Below the pieces are notes generated by a model. The model was not told the DNA's origin, ran no database searches, and worked only from the letters and a program-made list of their open reading frames with translations. A stretch of DNA of 64,000 nt, from assembly GCF_049994355.1 (NCBI RefSeq), contig NZ_CP188257.1:1178001-1242000 (forward strand), read 5' to 3'. The position numbers were made by a program, and so were the translations under genes. Below are positions 25,366-32,845 of this stretch, piece by piece; the stretch's first letter is position 1; each line of letters begins with the position of its first letter. The DNA is from Angustibacter sp049994355 (GTDB lineage Bacteria; Actinomycetota; Actinomycetes; Actinomycetales; Angustibacteraceae).

Positions 25366-26127
25366 GTGATCCAGTCCGTCGACCGGGCCATCCGGGTGCT
25401 CACCGCACTCCAGGGGGCCCGTCGGATGAGCCTGTCCGAGCTGGCGACGCGGCTGGAGCTCGCCCCGTCGACCACCCATGGCATCGTCCGGACGCTGGTC
25501 GAGCACGGGATGGTCGTCCAGGAGCGCGGGTCCAGCCGCTACCAGCTCGGGCCGGCCGTCCTGCGCCTGGGGAACGTCTACCTGGACACCCTCGAGCTGC
25601 GCTCCAAGACCATCCCCTGGGCCGAGGACCTCGCTCGACGAACCGGCTTCGCAGTGCGCACCGGCGTGCTGCTCATCGACGACGTCGTGATCATCCACCA
25701 CGAGCCCCGCCCGGACGGCAGCCGCCAGATGCCCGAGGTCGGCATCGTCATCCCGGTCCACGCCAGCGCGCTCGGCAAGGCGATGCTCGCGTTCCTGCCG
25801 GAGGACGAGAAGCGGATCCTGACGTCTGGTGGACTGCGCAGCATGACCGGCGAGACGCTCACGGCGGCCGACGCGCTCGGTGAGCAGCTGGAGACCGTGC
25901 GATCCACCGGCATCGCGGTCGAGGAGGACGAGGCCATCATCGGTGAGAGCGCCTTGGCCAGCCCGGTGTTCGACTCGACCGGCGAGGCCGTGGGCGCCAT
26001 CGGCGTCGTCATCCCCTCCGGTGGCGAGCTCGGCACCCACCAGGCCCGTGACCTCGTCCGTGAGACCGCTCGCGCCCTCTCCCGTGAGCTCGGTGCTCAG
26101 ACTTGGCCGCCACGACGGGTTGGCTAG
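25366..26127 (+). CDS. IclR-family transcriptional regulator
   Basis: A 253-residue regulator. Residues 1-65 are the winged helix-turn-helix (LSELATRLELAPSTTHGIVRTLVEHGMV); residues about 80-245 are the IclR effector domain (VHASALGKAMLAFLPE and EDEAIIGESALASPVFD). The layout resembles GylR, the glycerol-operon regulator of Streptomyces, and the divergent glpF-dhaKLM operon is the obvious target. GTG 25366 has a strong AGGAGGGG seven bases upstream. The ligand may be glycerol, dihydroxyacetone or glycerol 3-phosphate. Confidence 0.92.
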   Translation: MIQSVDRAIRVLTALQGARRMSLSELATRLELAPSTTHGIVRTLVEHGMVVQERGSSRYQLGPAVLRLGNVYLDTLELRSKTIPWAEDLARRTGFAVRTGVLLIDDVVIIHHEPRPDGSRQMPEVGIVIPVHASALGKAMLAFLPEDEKRILTSGGLRSMTGETLTAADALGEQLETVRSTGIAVEEDEAIIGESALASPVFDSTGEAVGAIGVVIPSGGELGTHQARDLVRETARALSRELGAQTWPPRRVG

Positions 26128-26237
26128 GCCGAGGGCAGCGTCGATCAGCCTGTGCGCAGCTCGAGCGGTCCGGAGGTCTTGTGGAATGCGTTAGCGACGG
26201 CTAACGTGTTGTCGATCCCGAAGACCAGGAGGCTCCC

Positions 26238-26573
26238 ATGGCCAAGTACCTGTTCGTCTACTACGCACCGATGACGGCCAATGACGCCCCGCCACCGGAC
26301 CCCGCGCAGATGGGCGCCGTGATGGGGGAGTGGAACGCGTGGGCCGCCGAGGTCGGCAGCGCGATGGTCGACTTCGGGGCTCCGGTCAACCGGGGGGTCC
26401 GAGTTACCAAGAATGGGACGTCGCCGAGCACCCGTCAGGTCTCCGGCTACTCCATCCTCGAGGCCGGCGATCTCGATGCCGCCCTCGCCCTGACGCGCAA
26501 CCACCCGCACCTGAACCTGTCCGGCGGTTACGAGGTCGAAGTGCATGAGGCGCAGCCCCTGCCGGGCATGTGA
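26238..26573 (+). CDS. YCII/DGPF-related protein
   Basis: A 111-residue ferredoxin-like-fold protein of the YCII-related superfamily. The start MAKYLFVYYAP, the central WNAWAAEVGSAMVDFGAPV and the late LTRNHPHLNLSGGYEVEV fit that family. Its catalytic activity is not known; relatives occur with sigma factors or ArsR/SRPBCC genes, as here. The ATG has AGGAGG six bases upstream. 22 bases separate it from the ArsR gene, so the trio is probably one transcript. Confidence 0.82.
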   Translation: MAKYLFVYYAPMTANDAPPPDPAQMGAVMGEWNAWAAEVGSAMVDFGAPVNRGVRVTKNGTSPSTRQVSGYSILEAGDLDAALALTRNHPHLNLSGGYEVEVHEAQPLPGM

Positions 26574-26595
26574 CCAGCCCGGAGGAGGCACGCCT

Positions 26596-26928
26596 GTGAC
26601 GGATGCGCTGTCGGCCGCGGCCGAGCCGACGCGACGACGCATCCTGCAGCTGCTGGCGGCGCACCCGCGCACCGTCAGCAGCATCGCGGCCGAGTTCCCG
26701 GTGACCAGGTCGGCGATCTCGCAGCACCTGCTGCTGCTCGCCTCGGTCGACCTGGTGCAGGCCGACAAGGTCGGCCGCGAACGGATCTACCGAGTCGACC
26801 CCACCGGCCTGCGTCGGTTGCAGGCCGAGATCGACCTGTTCTGGACCACCGAGCTCGACCTGCTCGTCGCCGATGCGCGCACCCTGCACTCCAGACCCAA
26901 CCAGCAACAGAATGAGGCGGACCGCTGA
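26596..26928 (+). CDS. ArsR-family helix-turn-helix regulator
   Basis: A 110-residue winged-helix protein: AAEPTRRRILQLLAAHPRTVSSIAAEFPVTRSAISQHL contains the recognition helix. No ArsR-type metal-binding cysteine pair is present, so metal sensing is unlikely. Such proteins commonly regulate a following SRPBCC/AHSA1 gene, which begins here with a one-base TGATG overlap. The GTG start has GGAGGAGG at 26581-26588. Confidence 0.88.
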   Translation: MTDALSAAAEPTRRRILQLLAAHPRTVSSIAAEFPVTRSAISQHLLLLASVDLVQADKVGRERIYRVDPTGLRRLQAEIDLFWTTELDLLVADARTLHSRPNQQQNEADR

Positions 26929-27911
26929 TGTTCTCCAAGACCGTGACCCTGCCAGTCGGGCTCGACGACGCCTTCGCCCTGGTGACCGAGCCCGCGCGAC
27001 TGCGTCGCTGGCAGGCGGTGTCGGCCACCGTCGACCTGCGGGTCGGCGGCGACTACCACTGGACGATCACCCCGGGCCACGTCGCCTCCGGCACCTACCG
27101 CGTCCTGGAGCCCGGCCGTCGCGTGGTCTTCGGTTGGGGCTGGGAGGGCTCGAACGACCTGCCGCCCGACACCTCCACCGTGGCGATCACGTTGCAGGCG
27201 GTGGACGGCGGGACCGAGGTCACCCTGGTCCACGAGGGGCTGGACGACCAGCAGGAGCAGCAGCACGCCGAGGGCTGGAACCACTACCTGTCCCGGCTTG
27301 AGCGCGCTGCCGTTGCCGGGGACGCCGGGCCGGACGAGTGGACGGCGGTGCCGGACCCGCTCGACGAGCTGACGGCGGCGCAGGCAGTGCTGGCCGTGCT
27401 GCAGTCGGTGCTCGTCCGGCTGACTGCCGAGGACCAGCCCAAGCAGACCCCGTGCACCGACTTCACCTGCCACGACCTGGCTCTGCACCTGTTCGCCTCG
27501 CTGGAGTCGCTCGGTGCGATGGCCGGGGTACAGGTCGTGAACCCTGGCACCGGAACGCTGGAGAACAAGGTCGCCGTGATGGGTGCCCAGATGATCGCCG
27601 GGTGGCGGACTCGTGGCCTGGAGGGGACGGTCCCTGGCCCTGGCGGCGGGCAGATGCCAGCGACCTACGCTGCCAGCATCATCCCGGTCGAGCTGTTGCT
27701 GCACACCTGGGACATGTCCCGAGGCAGTGGCAAGCCCATGCAGGTCAGCGACGAGCTCGTCGGCTACGTGCACGGGCTCGCCGAGCAGATCGTCCCCGGT
27801 GGGCGCGGCCGGTCCTTCGGTGACGAGGTCCCGGCGCCCGCGGACGCCAGCCCGCTGGAGCGGCTCGCCGCTTTCGCGGGGCGACAGCCGCGCACGCCGG
27901 TCGCCGCCTGA
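26928..27911 (+). CDS. SRPBCC (AHSA1-like) - TIGR03086/DinB-like fusion protein
   Basis: A 327-residue two-domain protein. Residues about 1-130 are an SRPBCC ligand-binding fold (FALVTEPARLRRW, GTYRVLEPGRRVVFGW, TEVTLVHEGL). Residues about 145-325 resemble the TIGR03086 branch of the maleylpyruvate-isomerase/DinB-like helical fold (CTDFTCHDLALHLFASLESLG, VELLLHTWDMSRG), members of which may use mycothiol. The His/Asp of HTWD is a plausible metal site. No reaction can be assigned. Third gene of the DGPF-ArsR-SRPBCC unit. Confidence 0.8.
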   Translation: MFSKTVTLPVGLDDAFALVTEPARLRRWQAVSATVDLRVGGDYHWTITPGHVASGTYRVLEPGRRVVFGWGWEGSNDLPPDTSTVAITLQAVDGGTEVTLVHEGLDDQQEQQHAEGWNHYLSRLERAAVAGDAGPDEWTAVPDPLDELTAAQAVLAVLQSVLVRLTAEDQPKQTPCTDFTCHDLALHLFASLESLGAMAGVQVVNPGTGTLENKVAVMGAQMIAGWRTRGLEGTVPGPGGGQMPATYAASIIPVELLLHTWDMSRGSGKPMQVSDELVGYVHGLAEQIVPGGRGRSFGDEVPAPADASPLERLAAFAGRQPRTPVAA

Positions 27912-27941
27912 CTCGCGGGTCACGCGCGGCCGTCGCGGCCA

Positions 27942-27994
27942 TTGTGGGCCATCGCGACCGCGGCAGTGCCTCGCCGCCCTGTGCGATCCCACAA
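27942..27994 (+). promoter_or_regulatory. Large interrupted hairpin upstream of the purine genes
   Basis: TTGTGGG (27942-27948) pairs with CCCACAA (27988-27994), ATCGC (27951-27955) with GCGAT (27983-27987), and GCGGC (27960-27964) with GCCGC (27973-27977), giving one nested stem. It lies 30 bases after the SRPBCC gene and 76 bases before uraD. It could end the upstream transcript or structure the leader of the uraD operon; no U-tract decides this. Confidence 0.45.
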
Positions 27995-28070
27995 CCCGTC
28001 ACGCCTCCGGCGGCACCCCTTTGGCGGATCTGCACTCGCCCAGGGCGCTCGCAGGCGCCAGGCTGGCTCC

Positions 28071-28589
28071 GTGCCGCCCGATCAGCCGACAGCCCTGGCA
28101 CGCTTCAATGCCATGAGTGCTGTCACGGCCGAGCACGACCTGCTCGCGTGCTGCTCGTCGCCGGCCTGGGTACGGGCGATGGCCGCTGGCCGCCCCTTCG
28201 CGTCCGTGGCCGAGGCGCAGCGGGTCGCCGCCGAGGCGATCGACGCCCTGGACCAGACGGAGCTCAGCGATGCGCTCGCCGGGCATCCGCGGATCGGCGA
28301 GCGGGCGCGGGCCGGGCAGGCCGCCGAGCGTTCCCGACGCGAGCAGGCCGGCATGGATGAAGCGGCAGCGGCGACCCGGGCTTCGATGGCCGAGCTCAAC
28401 CTGGCCTACGAGGGCCGCTTCGGGTACGTGTACCTGGTGTGCGCCAGCGGGTTGAGCGCCGAGGAGCTGCTCGCCCAGCTCCGCACCCGGCTGACCAACG
28501 ACCCGGCCACCGAACGCGCGGTGATGCGCCAGGAGCTCGCCAAGATCACCCGGCTGAGGTTGGCCACGATGCTCGCGGAGGACGGATGA
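28071..28589 (+). CDS. uraD: OHCU decarboxylase
   Basis: A 172-residue 2-oxo-4-hydroxy-4-carboxy-5-ureidoimidazoline decarboxylase, which forms (S)-allantoin after uricase and HIU hydrolase. The active-site region GHPRIGERA lies near residue 75, and the FGYVYLVCASG strand near 120. GTG 28071 is the start that places the family motif LARFNAM at the N-terminus; the ribosome site is weak and an ATG at 28113 is an alternative. Its stop overlaps uraH by ATGA. Confidence 0.88.
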   Translation: MPPDQPTALARFNAMSAVTAEHDLLACCSSPAWVRAMAAGRPFASVAEAQRVAAEAIDALDQTELSDALAGHPRIGERARAGQAAERSRREQAGMDEAAAATRASMAELNLAYEGRFGYVYLVCASGLSAEELLAQLRTRLTNDPATERAVMRQELAKITRLRLATMLAEDG

Positions 28590-28912
28590 CCAGCATCAGC
28601 ACGCATGTGCTCGACACCGCACTCGGTCGCCCGGCGCGGGGGGTGCCGGTGCGACTCGAGACGCAGGACGGAACCGTTCTCGCAGAGGCGGTCACGGACG
28701 ACGACGGCCGGGTCGGCCAGCTCGGCGGTGACGACCTGGCCCCGGGCCGCGTGCGGCTGGTCTTCGACACGGCCGCCTACCTCGCGACGACTGGTGAGCC
28801 GGCGTTCTTCCCGGAGGTCGTGGTGACCATTGACGTCTTCGACGGGGACGGACGGCTGCACGTACCGCTGCTGCTCTCGCCGTTCGCCTACTCCACCTAC
28901 CGAGGGAGCTGA
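28586..28912 (+). CDS. uraH: 5-hydroxyisourate hydrolase (transthyretin-like)
   Basis: A 108-residue tetrameric hydrolase that opens 5-hydroxyisourate, the direct uricase product. Its landmarks are the N-terminal STHVLDTALGRPARGVPVRL, the HVPLLLSP segment and the C-terminal signature YSTYRGS. Signal peptide absent, so cytosolic. It overlaps uraD by four bases and precedes uricase by four. Confidence 0.95.
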   Translation: MTSISTHVLDTALGRPARGVPVRLETQDGTVLAEAVTDDDGRVGQLGGDDLAPGRVRLVFDTAAYLATTGEPAFFPEVVVTIDVFDGDGRLHVPLLLSPFAYSTYRGS

Positions 28913-28916
28913 CCCG

Positions 28917-29780
28917 ATGGCGATCGTCCTGGGGCAGAACCAGTACGGCAAGGCCGAGAGCCGGGTCGTGCACATCTCGCGGAACGGCCCGCGCCACGAG
29001 ATCCGCGACCTCAATGTCAGCACCTCGTTGCGCGGCGACTTCGCGGCCGCGCACCTGGACGGCGACCAGCGCAATGTGCTGCCCACGGACAGCCAGAAGA
29101 ACGCCGCCTTCGCGTTCGCCAGGCAGTACGGCGTCGACCAGATCGAGGACTACGCGCTGCTGCTCGCCGGGCACTTCGTGGACGACGTCGAGCCGGTCCG
29201 GTCCGCCCGGGTCACCGTGCAGGAGCTCGGGTGGCAGCGGGCGTCCTTCGATGGCGTCGAGCACAACCACACGTGGGTACGCAGCGGGCCCGAGGTGCGC
29301 TTCGCCGAAGCCACGGTCGAGGGCAGCGGCGGCGAGCAGCGGCTCGACCTGGTCAGCGGGCTCGACGACCTGGTGCTGCTGAAGTCCACCGGTTCGGAGT
29401 TCGCCGGCTTCCTGCACGACGAGTACACGACTCTCGCCGAGACGCACGACCGGGTGCTGGCCACCTCGTTGGTCGCTCGTTGGCGGCACACGTTGACCTC
29501 TGCCGACTGGGCGACCTCGTACGCCGACGTGCGCCGGATCCTGGTCGAGCAGTTCGCCTCGGTGCACTCCCTCGCCCTGCAGCAGACCTTGTGGCACATG
29601 GGCCGCGCGGTCCTGCAGGCCCATCCGCTGCTCGCCGAGATCCGGCTCAGCGCGCCAAACAAGCACCACTTCCTGGTCGATCTCGCGCCGTTCGGTCTGG
29701 ACAACCCCGGCGAGGTCTACCTGGCCGCGGACCGCCCCTACGGGCTGATCGAGGCCACCGTCACCCGCGACGACGCCTGA
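28917..29780 (+). CDS. Urate oxidase (uricase)
   Basis: A 287-residue cofactor-free oxidase converting urate and O2 to 5-hydroxyisourate and H2O2. Both tunnelling-fold repeats are present, with the Thr of LPTDSQKN (near residue 60) and the lysine near residue 12 expected at the active site, and the conserved HNHTWVR and LKSTGSEFAGF segments. The H2O2 made is a possible need for local peroxidases. The third gene of uraD-uraH-uricase; it converges with PucR, three bases apart. Confidence 0.95.
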   Translation: MAIVLGQNQYGKAESRVVHISRNGPRHEIRDLNVSTSLRGDFAAAHLDGDQRNVLPTDSQKNAAFAFARQYGVDQIEDYALLLAGHFVDDVEPVRSARVTVQELGWQRASFDGVEHNHTWVRSGPEVRFAEATVEGSGGEQRLDLVSGLDDLVLLKSTGSEFAGFLHDEYTTLAETHDRVLATSLVARWRHTLTSADWATSYADVRRILVEQFASVHSLALQQTLWHMGRAVLQAHPLLAEIRLSAPNKHHFLVDLAPFGLDNPGEVYLAADRPYGLIEATVTRDDA

Positions 29781-29783
29781 GCC

Positions 29784-31301
29784 TCACAGCGACCGCAGGG
29801 CAAGGAAGAGGTCGACCCGGTCCTCCAGCCGGGTCAGGTCCCGGCCGGTCAGCTCCTCGACGCGCGTGATCCGATAGCGCACGGTGTTGACGTGCAGGTG
29901 CAGCTGGGCGGCCGTCCGGTTCCACGCGCCCGAGCAGTCCAGGAACGCCTGCAGCGTCCGGCGCAGGTCGGCGTCGTGCGCGCCGTCGTAGTCCAGCACC
30001 GGTCCCAGCACGCGCCTGGCGAACGCCCGCCGGACGTCGTCCGGGACGCTCGCCAGCAGCAGTACCGACGACGTCACCTCGTCCCCGGCGACCACGTCCA
30101 CCGGGTCGTGTCGTCCCAACGCGACCCGGTAGGCGTGCCCGGCCTCGTCCAGCGCGCCGCCGACGGAGTCGGCGCCGGTCGGTCCCCCGATGCCCACGGC
30201 CAACCGGGTGCCGACGACGCCAGGACGTAGCCGCCCCAACGCCTTGCGGACGTGCCCGACCGACGCGACCCCGTCAACCCGGGCAGGCAGCAGCACCGCG
30301 GCGACGTGCTCTCCCGAGTCCAGCACCTCAACCCGGGCGGGGAGTGAGGACCTGCAGCCGGCGGCGACGTCGTCCAGGACAGCTCGTGCGGTCTCCACCA
30401 GGTCGTCCCGGTCGGCGAAGCCGGCCACCAGCACGTGCAGCGGTTCACCAGGGCCCCCGAAGTCGCTGCGCCGCAACGCGTCCGGCCCGCCGAGCGACCT
30501 GGCCGTGTGCAGTCCCTCCTCACGCCGGCCGCGGTCCAGCGCCGCGATGGCGGCGAGCTCGTTGACGACGTCCGCGACGTCCACGTCCCAGTCGGTCCAG
30601 ACCCCTTGCGCCGCAACCATCCAGGACGTCGTGCGGTGTCCCAGGCCCGGGCCGACCGCGAAGAGGCTGTACGGCGGCTCACCTGCGGGCGTCACCGCGG
30701 GCAGCCGGTCGGCCGCGAGGAAGGCGTGGGTCAGCCGGTCCAGCTCGTCGTCGCCCAGCGGCTGCGGCCAGGCCGTCACCTCGCGTCCGGTCGGGGTCAG
30801 GATCCGGCAGATCAGCCCCGTGTCCGAGTGCACCCGGGTGGTCAGCTCGTCGAGTCCCCGTCCCTCGGCCATCAGCGACAGCAGCTGACGCTGTCGGCCG
30901 AGCATCATGGCCAGCCGGTCACCACGCGCACCGGCCACCGCGGCCACTACGCGTTCGGTGATGTCGCCGAACGAGACGTGCGTCGGCACCTCGAGCAGTG
31001 CCAGCCCGTGCCGTCGGCATGCGGCAACCACGTCCGCCGGCACCGAACCGAACAGCGCGTCGCCAGCCGCCAGTGCCGCGGCGCCGGCCGCTGCGATGGC
31101 CGAGACGAACCGCTCGCTGTCCGCCGCCTGATGGCGCCAGACCAGCCCGGTCATCACCAGCTCGCCGCCGGACAGGTACTGGCTCGGGTCGAGCAGGTCC
31201 GTGGTGTAGACCCAGCGCAGCGGCCGGGACAGCGCGGCGTCGTCCCCGTGCAGCAGCCTCAGCTCGAGCTCGGGGTTGGCGAGCAGGTCACCCAGTAGCA
31301 C
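29784..31301 (-). CDS. PucR-family transcriptional regulator
   Basis: A 505-residue regulator. Residues 1-120 are the PucR sensor domain (LRWVYTTDLLDPSQYLSGGELVMTG), the centre is a GGDEF-like CdaR domain, and the last 60 residues are the PucR C-terminal helix-turn-helix (CSGAWNRTAAQLHLHVNTVRYRITRVEELTG). In Bacillus subtilis PucR controls the purine catabolic genes. Here it separates the two halves of the purine cluster and is divergent from the xanthine dehydrogenase operon, so both sides are likely targets. GTG 31301 has GGGAGGAG upstream. Confidence 0.92.
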   Translation of the reverse strand: MLLGDLLANPELELRLLHGDDAALSRPLRWVYTTDLLDPSQYLSGGELVMTGLVWRHQAADSERFVSAIAAAGAAALAAGDALFGSVPADVVAACRRHGLALLEVPTHVSFGDITERVVAAVAGARGDRLAMMLGRQRQLLSLMAEGRGLDELTTRVHSDTGLICRILTPTGREVTAWPQPLGDDELDRLTHAFLAADRLPAVTPAGEPPYSLFAVGPGLGHRTTSWMVAAQGVWTDWDVDVADVVNELAAIAALDRGRREEGLHTARSLGGPDALRRSDFGGPGEPLHVLVAGFADRDDLVETARAVLDDVAAGCRSSLPARVEVLDSGEHVAAVLLPARVDGVASVGHVRKALGRLRPGVVGTRLAVGIGGPTGADSVGGALDEAGHAYRVALGRHDPVDVVAGDEVTSSVLLLASVPDDVRRAFARRVLGPVLDYDGAHDADLRRTLQAFLDCSGAWNRTAAQLHLHVNTVRYRITRVEELTGRDLTRLEDRVDLFLALRSL

Positions 31302-31437
31302 CGGTCTCCTCCCGTCGTCCGCTTGGAGAAACCTACAACGCAGCCTTGCCGGACGGCGCCCAGTTCGTTCCCCCGGACGACGGCGCGGCGCGCCAGCAGG
31401 TTGTGTACTACGGGGACGCCGAGGACGACGGATGCCA

Positions 31438-31456
31438 GCCGGGTGTCACACCCGGC
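31438..31456. promoter_or_regulatory. 8-bp palindrome in the pucR-xanthine dehydrogenase gap
   Basis: GCCGGGTG (31438-31445) and CACCCGGC (31449-31456) form a perfect inverted repeat with a TCA loop, ending 15 bases before the GTG of the FAD subunit. It lies in the 169-base divergent gap. It may be a PucR operator or, in RNA, a hairpin next to the GGAGG ribosome site at 31462-31466 that could gate translation. Confidence 0.5.
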
Positions 31457-31470
31457 CGGGTGGAGGCCGC

Positions 31471-32340
31471 GTGGAGTTCCTGCAGCCGAGCAGCTGGGCC
31501 GACGCGCTGGCCGCGAAGGCCGAGCATCCCGACGCCGTGCCGATCTGCGGCGGGACCGACGTCATGGTCGAGATCAACTTCGACCGACGCCGTCCCCCCG
31601 CGCTGCTCGATCTCACCCGGGTGCCCGACCTGGCCACCTGGACGACCGAGGACGGCCGGGTCCGGCTGGGTGCAGGGGTGACCTACGCCCGGGTGATCGA
31701 CGAGCTCGGCGACGTGCTACCAGGACTGGCGATGGCCTCGCGGACCGTCGGGTCGCCGCAGATCCGCAACCGCGGCACCGTCGGCGGCAACCTCGGCGCG
31801 GCCTCGCCGGCCGGGGACAGCCACCCCGCGCTGCTGGCCGCCGACTGCGAGGTCGAGGTGGCGTCCGCGTCCGGCACGAGGCGCATCCCGATCGCGGACT
31901 TCTACACCGGCGTCAAGCGCAACGCCCTGGCCGCCGACGAGCTGATCGCCGCGGTCTGGGTCACCCCGCCGAGCGGCCCGCAGCAGTTCAGCAAGATCGG
32001 CACCCGCAACGCGATGGTCATCTCGGTGGCCGCCTTCGGCCTGGCCCTGCACCCGGACCGTGAGCAGGTCGGCACCGGGATCGGTTCTGCCGCACCGACT
32101 CCGCGCCGGGCGCCGGACGCCGAGCAGTTCGCCGCCCACGCCCTGGCCGAGGCCGGCCTATGGCACAGCCGCGGACCGCTGCCAGCGAGCCTGGCCGCCG
32201 AGTTCGGCACCCGGGTGCGGGCCGCCGCGTCGCCGATCGACGACGTCCGCGGCAGCGCCGCCTACCGGCTGCACTCGCTGTCCGTGATGGCCCGGCGCGC
32301 CCTGACCTGGGCGTGGGACGACTACCGGAAGGCGGCCTGA
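31471..32340 (+). CDS. Xanthine dehydrogenase FAD-binding subunit
   Basis: A 289-residue FAD subunit of a molybdenum hydroxylase. The first FAD loop is PICGGTDVMVEIN near residue 28, and the second is the typical TVGSPQIRNRGTVGGNLGAASPAGDSHPALLA near 90-120. It passes electrons from the iron-sulfur subunit to NAD. GTG 31471 is chosen because GGAGG lies four bases upstream and the family N-terminus VEFLQPSSW follows; the frame is open farther upstream. It is the first gene of the long operon through the GT39 gene. Confidence 0.92.
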   Translation: MEFLQPSSWADALAAKAEHPDAVPICGGTDVMVEINFDRRRPPALLDLTRVPDLATWTTEDGRVRLGAGVTYARVIDELGDVLPGLAMASRTVGSPQIRNRGTVGGNLGAASPAGDSHPALLAADCEVEVASASGTRRIPIADFYTGVKRNALAADELIAAVWVTPPSGPQQFSKIGTRNAMVISVAAFGLALHPDREQVGTGIGSAAPTPRRAPDAEQFAAHALAEAGLWHSRGPLPASLAAEFGTRVRAAASPIDDVRGSAAYRLHSLSVMARRALTWAWDDYRKAA

Positions 32341-32344
32341 GCCG

Positions 32345-32845
32345 ATGCGGATCACCACGACCGTCAACGGTGAGCGCCGCGAGGTCGACGACGTGTGGGA
32401 GGGCGAGAGCCTGCTCTACGTGCTGCGCGAACGGCTGGGCCTGCCCGGCTCGAAGAACGCCTGCGAGCAGGGCGAGTGCGGCTCGTGCACGGTGTACCTG
32501 GACGGCCTGCCGGTGTGCGCCTGCCTGGTCGCCGCAGGGCAGGCCGAGAGCCGTGAGCTGGTCACCGTGGAGGGCCTGGCCGGGCCGGACGAGCTGCACC
32601 CGGTGCAGCAGGCCTTCGTCGAGGCAGGTGCCGTGCAGTGCGGCTTCTGCACCCCCGGGCTGCTGGTCGCCGCGCACGACCTGATCGCCCGCAACCCCCG
32701 GCCGAGCGACCCCGAGATCCGGGAGGCGCTCGCCGGGAACCTGTGCCGCTGCACCGGCTACGAGAAGATCCTGGACGCCGTCCGGCTCGCCGCTGAGCGG
32801 CAGTCCGGCGACGCGCCCGCGGCCGCCACGGCAGGTCAGCCATGA
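32345..32845 (+). CDS. Xanthine dehydrogenase 2Fe-2S subunit
   Basis: A 166-residue electron-transfer subunit with two 2Fe-2S clusters. The plant-ferredoxin-type motif CEQGECGSCTVYLDGLPVCAC is near residue 40, and the second cluster motif CGFCTPG ... LCRCTGY spans about 100-140. All eight ligands are visible. It lies four bases downstream of the FAD subunit; its stop overlaps the deaminase start by ATGA. Confidence 0.95.
   Translation: MRITTTVNGERREVDDVWEGESLLYVLRERLGLPGSKNACEQGECGSCTVYLDGLPVCACLVAAGQAESRELVTVEGLAGPDELHPVQQAFVEAGAVQCGFCTPGLLVAAHDLIARNPRPSDPEIREALAGNLCRCTGYEKILDAVRLAAERQSGDAPAAATAGQP

Noticed and set aside
24439..26040. Extension of the glpF frame through the regulator gene
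   Set aside because: It runs opposite the IclR gene; the MIP family begins at the ATG at 25236.
31276..31470. Upstream extension of the FAD subunit
   Set aside because: It would overlap the pucR start and lacks family similarity; GTG 31471 has the ribosome site.
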